A stretch of DNA of 64,000 nucleotides from Buttiauxella agrestis (GCF_900446255.1 NZ_UIGI01000001.1:3188763-3252762), one strand, 5' to 3'. Counted from the stretch's first letter, positions 50,253 through 59,450 are shown. Notes: generated by a model not told the origin, from the letters alone. Numbers and translations: made by a program.

Positions 50253-50708
50253 ATGAAACGCAAAAGTATGGAAGGCAGTATCTGCCCGGTCGCCCGGTCG
50301 CTGGATATCATCGGTGACTGGTGGTCGTTGCTGATTGTGCGCGATGCACTGAACGGCCTGACGCGTTTTGGTGAGTTCCAAAAAAACCTCGGCATCGCCA
50401 AAAACATGCTGACTCAGCGCTTAAAACAACTGGTTGAGCAAGACATTTTGACTGTTCGCCCCGCAACCGACGGCAGCGCATGGAATGAATATGTGTTGAC
50501 CGAAAAAGGCCGCGCCCTGCAAACAGTGCTGGTTGCGCTGGCGCAATGGGGTGGCGATTATCTGTTTGATAGCCACGAAAAATGCAGCGTGTTGGTTGAC
50601 GACGAACTGCATCAACCACTGCGTAAACTCACGTTACAAGCACAGGACGGACGCACTCTCGCCCCTGAAGAAGTGGTCGCACAAATCCCGGCTATTCCCG
50701 TCGAGTAA
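50253..50708 (+). CDS. HxlR-family winged-helix regulator
   Basis: A 151-residue protein. CPVARSLDIIGDWWSLLIVR near residue 13 and FGEFQKNLGIAKNMLTQRLK are the family signatures; Cys near residue 12 is in the position used for thiol/aldehyde or quinone sensing in some members. The C-terminal part extends beyond the minimal 110-residue family. The start MKRKSMEGSI at 50253 follows TGGAGGTC. It is 172 bases upstream of the SDR gene, whose promoter region shares an inverted repeat with its own. Confidence 0.85.
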   Translation: MKRKSMEGSICPVARSLDIIGDWWSLLIVRDALNGLTRFGEFQKNLGIAKNMLTQRLKQLVEQDILTVRPATDGSAWNEYVLTEKGRALQTVLVALAQWGGDYLFDSHEKCSVLVDDELHQPLRKLTLQAQDGRTLAPEEVVAQIPAIPVE

Positions 50709-50795
50709 CCTGTTGAAGGGTGGATAAAAGTTCTGGTTATCCGCCCCATCCATTCCTCTCCAACAAACGCAGAAAGAAAAAATTCCACATAATTT

Positions 50796-50812
50796 GGTTG
50801 CATTATAAAACC
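50796..50812. promoter_or_regulatory. Inverted repeat upstream of the SDR gene, candidate HxlR operator
   Basis: GGTTGCAT-T-ATAAAACC is an imperfect 17-base dyad 68 bases before the SDR start, sharing the arms GGTT and ATAAAACC and the same spacing as the dyad at 50213-50229. Confidence 0.55.
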
Positions 50813-50880
50813 ATTAAATCTATTTTTAATTTAGTTTCATCATGAAACCTAAAATTTACTTTCACCCACGAGGCTTTGCC

Positions 50881-51672
50881 ATGACCACTTCCCCTTCTGT
50901 TGCAGTAATTACCGGCGCATCTTCAGGCATTGGCGCGGTTTATGCAGAGCGCTTCGCCGCTCGCGGATACGATCTGCTGTTGGTTGCACGCCGCGAAGAT
51001 CGCCTGCGTGAACTGGCAGCAAAACTGGAATCTCTGCACGGTATCAACGTTCAGACATTAACCGCCGATCTCGCAAAGGAGAGCGGCATGCAGGCGGTGG
51101 AAGAGTCACTTCGCAGCAATCAACGGATAAGTGTGTTGGTCAATAATGCCGGTGTCGCACACCTTGCGCCGTTTACGGCAGGCAGCGCTGAGTTACATCA
51201 GGCCGATATAGCGCTTAATATCACCGCGCTGACACGTCTGAGCCTTGCCGCCCTCACCCGTTTTCAGGCACAAAACAGCGGCACCATTATCAACATTGCA
51301 TCCGTGGTTTCACTTCACGCCATCGCAGGCAGCGCCGTATACAGCGGCACCAAAGGCTATGTGCTGAATTTCACTCGTGGCTTACAGCAAGAAATTGAAG
51401 GCAGCAATGTGCGGATTCAGGCGGTATTACCGGCGGTAACCGCCACAGAAATCTGGGAAGTATCCGGTGTATCAATGGATCATCTGGCACCAGAGTCCAT
51501 CATGACCACTGAAAATATGGTTGATGCGGCGCTTGCCGGGTTAGATCAGGGCGAAGCGGTGACCGTGCCACCGCTGCATGATTTGGCGCTATGGGAAGCT
51601 TACGAAACTGCACGACTGGCGATTTTCGATGCTTCGCGCACCGGCATTCCTGCCCCGCGTTATCAGAAGTAA
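50881..51672 (+). CDS. Short-chain dehydrogenase/reductase
   Basis: A 263-residue classical SDR. VAVITGASSGIGAVYAERFA is the NAD(P)-binding Rossmann motif, VLVNNAGVAHL the NNAG motif and SGTKGYVLNF with Tyr-Ser-Gly-Thr-Lys carries the catalytic YxxxK; the Ser lies in IASVVSLHA. Arg-rich VARREDRLRELAAKL after strand 2 suggests NADP preference. The substrate is unknown. The start MTTSPSVAVI at 50881 follows ACGAGG. It is probably controlled by the HxlR protein encoded upstream. Confidence 0.88.
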   Translation: MTTSPSVAVITGASSGIGAVYAERFAARGYDLLLVARREDRLRELAAKLESLHGINVQTLTADLAKESGMQAVEESLRSNQRISVLVNNAGVAHLAPFTAGSAELHQADIALNITALTRLSLAALTRFQAQNSGTIINIASVVSLHAIAGSAVYSGTKGYVLNFTRGLQQEIEGSNVRIQAVLPAVTATEIWEVSGVSMDHLAPESIMTTENMVDAALAGLDQGEAVTVPPLHDLALWEAYETARLAIFDASRTGIPAPRYQK

Positions 51673-51687
51673 TCAGCGCAGTCAGTT

Positions 51688-52623
51688 TTAACGTGCTGTC
51701 CGAGTTCCGGTTAACCCTGGCATTACCTCTTTCATCAGCTCAATAAATTTGCGCAGCCGGGCCGGGTAATAACTCGCGTACGGGTAAAGCAGGTAAACTG
51801 GCAGCGGTGCGGCCTGCCAGTCGGATAGCACGTGCAACAATGTCCCTTCTTCCAAATCCTCTTTCACCACCCAGGAAGAAACCATCCCTACGCCCAGGCC
51901 GTTTATGGCCGCCTTGCGCACCGCATACAGGCTATCAGTGCTCAGCCTTGGCGTAATATCGAAGCACAAAGGCTCACCACTGCTCAGTGGGTTTAACGTC
52001 ACTTCGTTGCGATAGAAACTGCTCAGCGCCACCCAGGGCAATTGCGCTAAATCCGCAACCTGATTTACCGGCCCGTGACTGGCAAGTAGCGAAGGGGCTG
52101 CGACAACAATGCGCGGCACTTCTGCCAGCAGAACAGCCACCATAGAAGCGTCGGTAATGGCTCCTACGTGGATCGCACAATCAATGCCTTCCGGGATAAA
52201 GTCCGGGGAACGATCGTTTAAGATCCACTCAATGTTGATCTGCGGATAACGCCGCAGGTAATCGCCCAACGGCCCAATAAGCTGATCCTGCCCGAACGCA
52301 TGTGGCGCACGCACCCGCAGCACGCCTGCGGGATCGTCACGTGCACCACTGACCTCATCTTCCAGAAGCTGCCAGTTTTCAATCAGCCTGCGTGCATGCT
52401 GATAACAGCGCTCGCCGTCGTCGGTCAGTTTCATGCTGTGCGTCGTGCGCTGGATTAACTTAACGCCGAGCATTTGCTCGAGATTTTGCAGGCGTCGGCT
52501 AATGGTCGGTTGGGTGGTATCCATCTGCGACGCAGCCGCAGAAAGACTGCCGCTCTCAACGATGCGCACAAAGGTTTGCAAAATGGCTATACGATCGCCA
52601 GCGGGATTAAAGTTTTTATTCAT
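51688..52623 (-). CDS. LysR-family transcriptional regulator
   Basis: A 311-residue LysR protein. The N-terminal winged helix-turn-helix contains LSAAASQMDTTQPTISRRLQ and LEQMLGVKLIQRTTHSMKLT; the rest is a substrate-binding domain of the CrgA type. It is divergent from the MFS gene with 94 bases between, the usual layout for a regulator and its target. In the gap, CTAC-N4-GTAG (52659-52670) is a possible binding dyad. The effector is unknown. Confidence 0.88.
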   Translation of the reverse strand: MNKNFNPAGDRIAILQTFVRIVESGSLSAAASQMDTTQPTISRRLQNLEQMLGVKLIQRTTHSMKLTDDGERCYQHARRLIENWQLLEDEVSGARDDPAGVLRVRAPHAFGQDQLIGPLGDYLRRYPQINIEWILNDRSPDFIPEGIDCAIHVGAITDASMVAVLLAEVPRIVVAAPSLLASHGPVNQVADLAQLPWVALSSFYRNEVTLNPLSSGEPLCFDITPRLSTDSLYAVRKAAINGLGVGMVSSWVVKEDLEEGTLLHVLSDWQAAPLPVYLLYPYASYYPARLRKFIELMKEVMPGLTGTRTAR

Positions 52624-52717
52624 ACGTTGAGTGTATAACAGTTTTACCCCGCTGGGGGCTACAACCGTAGGGCAATAACGATAAGAATGGCCGCACATTA
52701 ACCCACTGGAGCGCGCC

Positions 52718-53923
52718 ATGAGCCAGCTTTCCGCAATAACCACATCAACCCCCCACAGTCAGCTTTCTGGCAAAATTGTTTTTCTGCTCGCCCTGGGTGC
52801 CGGCCTGAGCGTGGCCTCGATTTATTACAGCCAACCGATGCTGGGGATTATCGGCAGCACGTTTCATGCCCGTGTCGGTGATGTCGGCCTGGTGCCGACG
52901 CTGACGCAAATCGGTTATGCGCTTGGCATTCTGTTACTCGCCCCACTGGGTGACCGCTTTGACCGCCGTCGCATTATTTTGATTAAAGGCACGCTGCTTT
53001 CACTGACACTTTTGCTGTGCGGATTCGCCTCTTCCTGGCATGTGCTGCTGCTCAGTAGCCTGGCGATTGGCCTGGTGGCGACGGTAGCGCAGGATATTAT
53101 TCCTGCCGCCGCAACGCTTGCCTCAGACAGCAACCGCGGTAAAACCGTCGGTATGGTGATGACCGGGCTTCTGGCGGGGATTCTTCTTTCACGGGTGTTT
53201 AGCGGTGTTGTGGCAGAATTGTTCGGCTGGCGCAGCGTTTATGCCATAGCGGCGGTTGGTGTGTGGGTGGTTACGCTGACACTCTGGTACGTGCTGCCTG
53301 TTTTCAAGCCAGAAACGACACTGCGCTACCCCGCTCTGCTGCGCTCATTGGGTAAATTATGGTTGGAGTATTCAGCTCTGCGCCGTGCCGCACTGGCACA
53401 AGGGTTGCTGTCGATTGCCTTCAGCGCTTTCTGGTCAACACTGGCGATTATGCTCGCAGAGCGCTTCCATCTTGGCAGTGCGGTAGCCGGTGCGTTTGGC
53501 CTGGCGGGTGCGGCAGGGGCACTTGCTGCACCGCTGGCAGGTTCACTCGCTGACCGTCGTGGCCCAAATTTCGTCACGAAAATGGCCGCCGCGCTGGTCG
53601 TCATCTCTTTTGCCCTGATGTTTGTGATGCCGCTGCTGCCCGCTCCTGCACAACTTGCGGTAATTGTGGTCAGTGCGATTGGATTTGATCTCGGTATTCA
53701 GGCTTCCCTGGTTGCACACCAGACCATCATCTATGCGCTCGACCCAGCCGCACGCAGCCGCCTGAACGCCATTATGTTTACCGTGGTATTTATTGGCATG
53801 GCGTTGGGAGCTTCACTTGGCAGCAAAGCCCTGGAGCATTTCGGCTGGACAGGCATGGTTGGGCTGGCAACGTTTGCTGCATTATGTGGGCTTTTGATTC
53901 GTTTAACGACGCGCGCTAAATAG
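52718..53923 (+). CDS. MFS transporter
   Basis: A 401-residue major facilitator with 12 membrane segments. GDRFDRRRIILIKG between segments 2 and 3 is the family GXXXDRXXRR loop, and GSLADRRGPNFVTK repeats it in the second half. The fold and length suit a drug or small-molecule exporter (DHA1 type), but the substrate is unknown. GGAG precedes the ATG. It is divergent from, and likely regulated by, the LysR gene. Confidence 0.88.
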   Translation: MSQLSAITTSTPHSQLSGKIVFLLALGAGLSVASIYYSQPMLGIIGSTFHARVGDVGLVPTLTQIGYALGILLLAPLGDRFDRRRIILIKGTLLSLTLLLCGFASSWHVLLLSSLAIGLVATVAQDIIPAAATLASDSNRGKTVGMVMTGLLAGILLSRVFSGVVAELFGWRSVYAIAAVGVWVVTLTLWYVLPVFKPETTLRYPALLRSLGKLWLEYSALRRAALAQGLLSIAFSAFWSTLAIMLAERFHLGSAVAGAFGLAGAAGALAAPLAGSLADRRGPNFVTKMAAALVVISFALMFVMPLLPAPAQLAVIVVSAIGFDLGIQASLVAHQTIIYALDPAARSRLNAIMFTVVFIGMALGASLGSKALEHFGWTGMVGLATFAALCGLLIRLTTRAK

Positions 53924-53998
53924 CAAAACGAGTGAAGGAATATAGCTGGAGCCTTCGTGAAACAAGGCATTTCAGCGAAGGGGTCAACGACAAAAACG

Positions 53999-54029
53999 AA
54001 AAACCCCAGCTTATTTCTAAGCTGGGGTC
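53999..54029 (-). terminator. Terminator after tRNA-Ser(TGA) copy 2
   Basis: On the minus strand, GACCCCAGCTTAGAAATAAGC with its partner forms a hairpin CCCAGCTTA/TAAGCTGGG ending in TTTTT, just after the tRNA. Confidence 0.85.
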
Positions 54030-54036
54030 TGAATGT

Positions 54037-54124
54037 TGGTGGAAGCGTAGAGATTCGAACTCTAGAACCCTTTCGGATCGCCGGTTTTCAAGACCGGTGC
54101 CTTCAACCACTCGGCCACGCTTCC
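54037..54124 (-). tRNA. tRNA-Ser (anticodon TGA), promoter-distal genome copy
   Basis: An 88-base class II tRNA gene on the minus strand with encoded CCA. The acceptor GGAAGCG pairs with CGCTTCC, the anticodon loop GTCTTGAAAAC reads TGA (UCA and other UCN codons), and a long variable arm is present. It is identical to the copy at 54277-54364 and the two start exactly 240 bases apart. Confidence 0.96.
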
Positions 54125-54134
54125 AACGAGGCGA

Positions 54135-54163
54135 ACTATAAACATCTGCGAACTTCCTGTAAA
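54135..54163 (-). promoter_or_regulatory. Sigma-70 promoter of tRNA-Ser(TGA) at 54037
   Basis: TTTACA, a 17-base spacer and TATAGT read on the minus strand, followed by the GC-rich discriminator TCGCC, typical of stable RNA genes. Confidence 0.85.
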
Positions 54164-54238
54164 GCCTGACTTTGTTCGTTCGCCTTAAAAATAACCAAAA
54201 TCGTGTTATTTAATTGAAACATCAAAAAGTTAAAACGA

Positions 54239-54270
54239 AAAAGCCCCAGCTTATTTCTAAGCTAGGGCTT
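54239..54270 (-). terminator. Terminator after tRNA-Ser(TGA) copy 1
   Basis: On the minus strand AAGCCCTAGCTTAG-AAA-TAAGCTGGGGCTTTTT forms a hairpin with T-run, differing from the terminator of the other copy at a few stem bases. Confidence 0.85.
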
Positions 54271-54276
54271 GAATGT

Positions 54277-54364
54277 TGGTGGAAGCGTAGAGATTCGAAC
54301 TCTAGAACCCTTTCGGATCGCCGGTTTTCAAGACCGGTGCCTTCAACCACTCGGCCACGCTTCC
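54277..54364 (-). tRNA. serT: tRNA-Ser (anticodon TGA), first copy
   Basis: An 88-base class II tRNA gene identical to the one at 54037-54124. Its location next to yccA corresponds to E. coli serT. It has its own promoter (54375-54403) and terminator. Confidence 0.96.
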
Positions 54365-54374
54365 AACGAGGCGA

Positions 54375-54403
54375 ACTATAAACATCCCCATACTTCCTGT
54401 AAA
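54375..54403 (-). promoter_or_regulatory. Sigma-70 promoter of tRNA-Ser(TGA) at 54277
   Basis: TTTACA-N17-TATAGT on the minus strand; the -35 and -10 elements are identical to those of the second copy, while part of the spacer differs. Confidence 0.85.
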
Positions 54404-54527
54404 GCACGATTTTGTTCGTTCGCCTGATAAATCACCAAACTCGCGCTGTTTGAGTGAAACGCCAACAACTTGAGTAATTTAACATCAGAATTCGTTGCAA
54501 GTTTTGCCGCCTGCAACGCACCGACTA

Positions 54528-56156
54528 TCAATGTTTTTTGATGTACATATCTTTGGTGTAGTAGAAACCAAGGTTGTTTGGCGCGTATCCGCCGACATAA
54601 GGTTTCACTAGCTGGACCAACACATAATGATAAACCGGAATGGCTGGCACATCTTCCGCCAGTTTATCCTCGGCTTGTTGGTAGAACTTACCGCGCTGTT
54701 CCACATTGTCTGCTTTGGCTGCATTTTTTAGCGCGTCATCAAAAGCGGCATTGCTGTACTTCGAGGTATTTTCGCTATCGCCAGTGCGGAAGTTATTCAG
54801 GAATGTCGCCGCATCGTCGTAATCAGCAATCCACGCATAACGCACCACGTCAAAAGTCCCGCTGTGCATGGTATCAAGCATGGTTTTCCATTCCTGGTTT
54901 TGCAGCTTCGCTTCTACTCCCAGGTTTTTGCTCCACATTGAACTGGCGGCAATGGCAATGCGTTGATGCGATTCAGAGGTGTTGTACAACAGATTGAATT
55001 TCAACGGATGGGTGGCATTAAATCCCGCTTCTTCCAGAAGCTTTTTCGCTTCTGCTACACGCCTCTCATGGCTCCAGCTGGCGTAATCAGGAGATTTGAG
55101 TTCGACACCACCAATATCTTTCTGGCTGATGACCCAGGCCGGGATTTGCCCCTGCCCCAGCACTTTTTCAGCGATAATGTCTTTATCCAGTGCCATGTTC
55201 AGCGCACGACGCACACGCGGGTCGTTGAATGGCGCTTTAGTGGTATTAAATTGGTAGTAGTAGGTCGCCAGTTTAGGCGTCACATGGACCTGATCGGGTA
55301 TAGATTTCTTCAGTGAAGCGTACAGCGTTTGCGGCACAGTCAAAACAATATCGATTTCACCGGCTTTATAGCGATTGATGTCTGAGGTTTCAGAAGCAAT
55401 GGGCAAATAAGTCACTTTGTTAATAACGGTGCGGCTATCATCCCAATAGTTTTTATTACGCACCCCGATGACTTTTTCGTTTACTACCCAATCAGAAAGT
55501 GTGTATGGCCCACTGCTGACAAAATTAGCCGGCTGCGTCCATTTGTCGCCAAACTTCTCAACGACGGCTTTATCAACCACCACCAGCGAGGTGTGCGCGA
55601 GCATTGCGAGGAAGGCGGCAGTAGGTTGAGTCAACGTAACTTGCAGCGTCGCATCATCTAACGCTTTAACACCTAACGTATCAGGGGATTTTTTTCCCTC
55701 TGCAATATCTGCCGCGTTTACCACATGCATATTGCCGAGGTAGCTCGCATACGGTGATCCTATTTTGGGATCAACCAGGCGCTGCCAACTCCAGACCACA
55801 TCTTCAGCGGTGATCGGCTCACCATTGGACCATTTAATGCCAGGGCGAAGATGGAAAACCCATTCCGTGCTGCTTTTCTGCTCCCATTTTTCAGCCAGTC
55901 TTGGCTCGATGGAACCATCATTGCGTACCTCTACCAGCCCTTCAAAAAAATCACTGATAATTGCCGACTCAACACTACTTTCTACTTTATGGGGATCAAG
56001 TGAAGCCGGTTCACTGCCATTGTTGCGTACTAGTTCCTGTTTCGCAGCCAGTTCGGTATCGGCTGGCACATTCGCGGCCCAGGCACCTGAAATTGCACTA
56101 GTCAGTCCAATTGCGATAAACGATTTCATAAATGTGATGTGGTTGTTTGTTTTCAT
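54528..56156 (-). CDS. OppA/MppA-like periplasmic peptide-binding protein
   Basis: A 542-residue extracellular solute-binding protein of family 5. The start MKTNNHITFM at 56156 is followed by a signal peptide ending near SGAWA-AN. The mature N-terminus, PADTELAAKQELVRNNGSEP, and the block VNRYKAGEIDIV-like INRYKAGEIDI follow the OppA/MppA pattern, as do YNTSESHQRIAIAASSMW and NQEWKTMLDTMHSGTFDV. It would bind oligopeptides (or murein tripeptide, as MppA) and pass them to an Opp-type permease encoded elsewhere; no permease genes are next to it. E. coli K-12 has no such gene between serT and yccA. Confidence 0.9.
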   Translation of the reverse strand: MKTNNHITFMKSFIAIGLTSAISGAWAANVPADTELAAKQELVRNNGSEPASLDPHKVESSVESAIISDFFEGLVEVRNDGSIEPRLAEKWEQKSSTEWVFHLRPGIKWSNGEPITAEDVVWSWQRLVDPKIGSPYASYLGNMHVVNAADIAEGKKSPDTLGVKALDDATLQVTLTQPTAAFLAMLAHTSLVVVDKAVVEKFGDKWTQPANFVSSGPYTLSDWVVNEKVIGVRNKNYWDDSRTVINKVTYLPIASETSDINRYKAGEIDIVLTVPQTLYASLKKSIPDQVHVTPKLATYYYQFNTTKAPFNDPRVRRALNMALDKDIIAEKVLGQGQIPAWVISQKDIGGVELKSPDYASWSHERRVAEAKKLLEEAGFNATHPLKFNLLYNTSESHQRIAIAASSMWSKNLGVEAKLQNQEWKTMLDTMHSGTFDVVRYAWIADYDDAATFLNNFRTGDSENTSKYSNAAFDDALKNAAKADNVEQRGKFYQQAEDKLAEDVPAIPVYHYVLVQLVKPYVGGYAPNNLGFYYTKDMYIKKH

Positions 56157-56380
56157 AACACGCCTTATTTGAGTTATTAACGACGGTACGGTTAACACTC
56201 TTAGCAGCCGAAATAGATAAAGCAATAAATTTCAGCCACATATAAGTGAGTTTTATGACGAAGGTCTGGTCTGTGAAATAATGCTCAACAAGGTAAAGAT
56301 GGGTAAAAGGACTTTATTGCAATAAAGGAGGCCATTACTCTCAGTCACTATAACCACCTGCTATAAGAGAGAGTTTCTGA

Positions 56381-57040
56381 ATGGATCGCATAATTACTTC
56401 CTCGCGTGACCGTTCGTCACTGCTGAGTACCCACAAGGTACTGCGTAATACTTATTTCCTACTCAGCCTGACGCTGGCGTTTTCTGCGATTACCGCAACC
56501 GCCAGCACCGTGCTGATGCTGCCATCTCCAGGGTTGATTCTGACGCTGGTCGGCATGTATGGCCTGATGTTTTTAACCTATCGCCTGGCGGATAAGCCGA
56601 CCGGTATTCTGGCAGCATTCGCCTTTACTGGCTTCCTGGGGTATATCCTCGGCCCAATGTTGAATTCCTACATCTCTGCCGGTATGGGCGATGTCATTGG
56701 CATGGCGCTGGGCGGCACCGCACTGGTGTTCTTCAGTTGCTCTGCTTATGTGCTGACCACCAAAAAAGATATGTCCTTCCTCGGCGGTATGCTGATGGCG
56801 GGCGTGGTTGTCGTGCTTATCGGTATGGTGGCAAACATCTTCCTGCAATTGCCTGCTCTGCATCTGGCAATCAGCGCGGTGTTTATTCTGATTTCATCCG
56901 GTGCAATTTTGTTTGAAACCAGCAATATCATCCGTGGCGGCGAAACCAACTACATTCGCGCAACGGTGAGCTTGTACGTTTCTCTGTACAACATCTTTAT
57001 CAGCCTGTTGAGCATTCTGGGCTTCGCAAACCGTAACTAA
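56381..57040 (+). CDS. yccA: YccA, Bax inhibitor-1 family membrane protein
   Basis: A 219-residue inner membrane protein with seven segments, the same length as E. coli Ycc[21 protein letters not shown] at the start is the cytosolic tail recognised by FtsH in E. coli. The protein is a substrate and modulator of the FtsH-HflKC protease and can protect a jammed SecY. It is followed by a strong terminator. Confidence 0.95.
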   Translation: MDRIITSSRDRSSLLSTHKVLRNTYFLLSLTLAFSAITATASTVLMLPSPGLILTLVGMYGLMFLTYRLADKPTGILAAFAFTGFLGYILGPMLNSYISAGMGDVIGMALGGTALVFFSCSAYVLTTKKDMSFLGGMLMAGVVVVLIGMVANIFLQLPALHLAISAVFILISSGAILFETSNIIRGGETNYIRATVSLYVSLYNIFISLLSILGFANRN

Positions 57041-57058
57041 TCTTCACGGCCCGCCCAT

Positions 57059-57091
57059 ACAAAGCCTCGCTCTCGCGGGGCTTTGTTTTTT
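57059..57091 (+). terminator. Terminator after yccA
   Basis: ACAAAGCCTCGC-TCTC-GCGGGGCTTTGT hairpin followed by TTTTT, 18 bases after the yccA stop. Confidence 0.9.
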
Positions 57092-57147
57092 CTGCAACAG
57101 TAAAATTTGCTACACTGCGCCCAGTTTGTCTGGAGCAAAGAATAATT

Positions 57148-57477
57148 ATGTTGATGTTTGAAGGCCGTGAGATAGAAACCGATGCCGATGGTTATCTTAA
57201 AAATAGCCAGGAGTGGAGCGAACCGCTGGCAGAAGCGATAGCTGCCAAGGAAGGCATTACCCTTGCCGTAGAACACTGGGAAGTGGTGCGATTCGTGCGC
57301 GAGTTTTACCTGGAATTTAATACTTCCCCGGCGATTCGGATGCTGGTTAAAGCCATGGCAAACAAATTCGGAGAAGAAAAAGGCAATAGCCGTTATCTGT
57401 ATCGATTGTTTCCAAAAGGGCCGGCTAAGCAGGCAACAAAAATTGCTGGCCTGCCAAAACCGGTGAAATGCATTTAG
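57148..57477 (+). CDS. tusE: Sulfurtransferase TusE
   Basis: A 109-residue DsrC-family protein. [20 protein letters not shown] and the last residues KPVKCI, with the conserved penultimate Cys (residue 108), are diagnostic. TusE takes sulfur from the TusBCD complex and passes it to MnmA for 2-thiolation of tRNA wobble uridine. Its stop codon overlaps the end of the convergent yccX by four bases. Confidence 0.95.
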   Translation: MLMFEGREIETDADGYLKNSQEWSEPLAEAIAAKEGITLAVEHWEVVRFVREFYLEFNTSPAIRMLVKAMANKFGEEKGNSRYLYRLFPKGPAKQATKIAGLPKPVKCI

Positions 57478-57755
57478 TAGCGAATACTAAAGTCTGTCCA
57501 TTGGCGGTCAGGTTGGTGAGGTTCTGTCAGCACTTTATCCACCCTGGCACTGCGCGGCCCCCCAGCTTTTAGCCATGCGATGAGCACCTCAACCTGTTGC
57601 GCTTCACCGCAGGCCAATACCTCAACGCTACCGTCATCCATATTGCGGGCATAACCGGTTAACCCCAGTTTTAACCCTTCGCGCTGGGTGCAGTAACGAA
57701 AACCGACTCCCTGAACCAGGCCGTGGACCCAGGCAAGTGTGCATACTGTGGCCAT
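57474..57755 (-). CDS. yccX: Acylphosphatase YccX
   Basis: A 93-residue acylphosphatase. [20 protein letters not shown] contains the phosphate-binding loop with the catalytic Arg, and [18 protein letters not shown] the catalytic Asn. It hydrolyses carboxyl-phosphate bonds of small acyl phosphates in the cytosol. The start [10 protein letters not shown] at 57755 follows GAGGAAG. It is divergent from rlmI. Confidence 0.95.
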   Translation of the reverse strand: MATVCTLAWVHGLVQGVGFRYCTQREGLKLGLTGYARNMDDGSVEVLACGEAQQVEVLIAWLKAGGPRSARVDKVLTEPHQPDRQWTDFSIRY

Positions 57756-57845
57756 AACTTCCTCCGTTTCGGGTTCTTGCGTTGCATTTAGCCGGTGTAA
57801 GCCGGAAAATGACGCCCAATTATTAGCAAGAAAGCATAGCAAATT

Positions 57846-59036
57846 ATGAGTGTACGTTTAGTGTTAACCAAAGGGCGCGAAAAATCGTTATTGCGCCGTC
57901 ATCCGTGGGTGTTTTCTGGTGCCGTTGCACGCATGGAAGGCAAAGCCAACCTTGGTGAAACGATTGATGTCGTCGATAGCCAGGGCAAATGGTTAGCCCG
58001 CGCCGCTTATTCCCCATCGTCGCAAATTCGTGCTCGCGTCTGGACATTTGATGCCAACGAAAGCATTGATATCGAATTCTTCATTCGCCGTTTAAAGCAG
58101 GCGCAGCTTTGGCGCGAATGGCTTGCCGCGCGTGACGGGCTGGACAGCTATCGCCTGATTGCAGGCGAGTCTGATGGAATGCCTGGCGTCACCATCGATC
58201 GTTTCGGCAATTTTTTAGTGCTGCAATTGCTTTCAGCCGGTGCTGAATATCAGCGCCCGGCGCTGGTTGCCGCATTACAAAACCTCTACCCAGAATGCGC
58301 GATATACGACCGTTCTGACGTAGCGGTGCGTAAGAAAGAAGGTATGGAGTTAACTCAAGGTCCAGTGAGTGGCGAATTGCCACCGGATTTACTGCCAATT
58401 GAAGAGCACGGCATGAAGTTGCTGGTCGATATCAAAGGCGGCCACAAAACCGGTTATTACCTTGACCAGCGCGACAGCCGTTTTGCCACTCGCCAGTATG
58501 TGAAAGATAAGCGTGTGCTGAACTGCTTCTCTTATACCGGTGGTTTTGCGGTTTCTGCTTTGATGGGCGGATGTAGCCAGGTTGTCAGCGTGGATACCTC
58601 TCAGGATGCGCTGGATGTTGCGAAGCAAAACGTTGAGCTGAACAAACTCGATTTGAGCAAAGCTGAGTTCTTGCGTGATGACGTATTTAAACTGCTGCGC
58701 AAGTATCGCGACCAGGGTGAGAAGTTCGACGTTATCGTGATGGACCCGCCGAAGTTTGTCGAAAACAAGAGCCAATTGATGGGCGCTTGCCGCGGCTATA
58801 AAGATATCAACATGCTGGCCATCCAGCTGTTGAATCCGGGTGGCATCCTGATGACTTTCTCTTGTTCTGGACTGATGACGACAGATTTATTCCAGAAAAT
58901 CATTGCTGATGCCGCCGTTGATGCCGGGCGTGATGTACAATTTATAGAGCAGTTCCGCCAGGCCGCCGACCACCCAGTGATCGCGACCTACCCGGAAGGG
59001 CTGTATCTGAAAGGGTTTGCCTGTCGCGTCATGTAA
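57846..59036 (+). CDS. rlmI: 23S rRNA m5C1962 methyltransferase RlmI
   Basis: A 396-residue methyltransferase, the same length as E. coli RlmI. An N-terminal PUA RNA-binding domain (about residues 1-75) precedes a central domain and a C-terminal SAM-binding Rossmann fold with [15 protein letters not shown] (motif I) and [16 protein letters not shown] (motif IV, catalytic region). It methylates C1962 of 23S rRNA. It is followed by hspQ after 60 bases. Confidence 0.95.
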   Translation: MSVRLVLTKGREKSLLRRHPWVFSGAVARMEGKANLGETIDVVDSQGKWLARAAYSPSSQIRARVWTFDANESIDIEFFIRRLKQAQLWREWLAARDGLDSYRLIAGESDGMPGVTIDRFGNFLVLQLLSAGAEYQRPALVAALQNLYPECAIYDRSDVAVRKKEGMELTQGPVSGELPPDLLPIEEHGMKLLVDIKGGHKTGYYLDQRDSRFATRQYVKDKRVLNCFSYTGGFAVSALMGGCSQVVSVDTSQDALDVAKQNVELNKLDLSKAEFLRDDVFKLLRKYRDQGEKFDVIVMDPPKFVENKSQLMGACRGYKDINMLAIQLLNPGGILMTFSCSGLMTTDLFQKIIADAAVDAGRDVQFIEQFRQAADHPVIATYPEGLYLKGFACRVM

Positions 59037-59096
59037 CTTGAAAAATGGAATGTTGCCCGCACATTAATGGCAGGTAATGTTTCTCAGGAGGTGACT

Positions 59097-59414
59097 ATGA
59101 TTGCCAGCAAATTCGGCATTGGCCAGCAAGTACGACATTCTTTGCTGGGTTATCTGGGGGTGGTGGTCGATATCGACCCGGAATATTCTCTGGATGAACC
59201 TGCGGAAGATGATCTGGCCGACAACGATGTCCTCCGTAGTGCCCCCTGGTATCATGTAGTGATGGAAGATGATGATGGCCAGGCGGTGCATACCTATCTT
59301 GCTGAAGCCCAGTTAAGTGGGGAGTCACAAGACGAGCATCCCGAACAACCGTCGATGGATGAATTGGCGGCTTCGATACGGCAGCAACTTCAGGCACCTC
59401 GCCTACGTAATTAG
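59097..59414 (+). CDS. hspQ: Heat shock protein HspQ
   Basis: A 105-residue acidic protein, equal in length to E. coli Hsp[21 protein letters not shown] and [20 protein letters not shown] are the conserved blocks of the hemimethylated-DNA-binding-like fold. HspQ helps degrade denatured DnaA and modulates the Lon protease. The start MIASKF at 59097 follows AGGAGGTG. A bidirectional terminator separates it from yccU. Confidence 0.95.
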   Translation: MIASKFGIGQQVRHSLLGYLGVVVDIDPEYSLDEPAEDDLADNDVLRSAPWYHVVMEDDDGQAVHTYLAEAQLSGESQDEHPEQPSMDELAASIRQQLQAPRLRN

Positions 59415-59442
59415 CAAAAACCCCGCGCTGCGGGGTTTTTTA
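59415..59442. terminator. Bidirectional terminator between hspQ and yccU
   Basis: AAAAACCCCGC-GCT-GCGGGGTTTTTT is symmetrical with A-run and T-run, lying between the convergent hspQ and yccU genes. Confidence 0.92.
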
Positions 59443-59450
59443 TTATTGAA

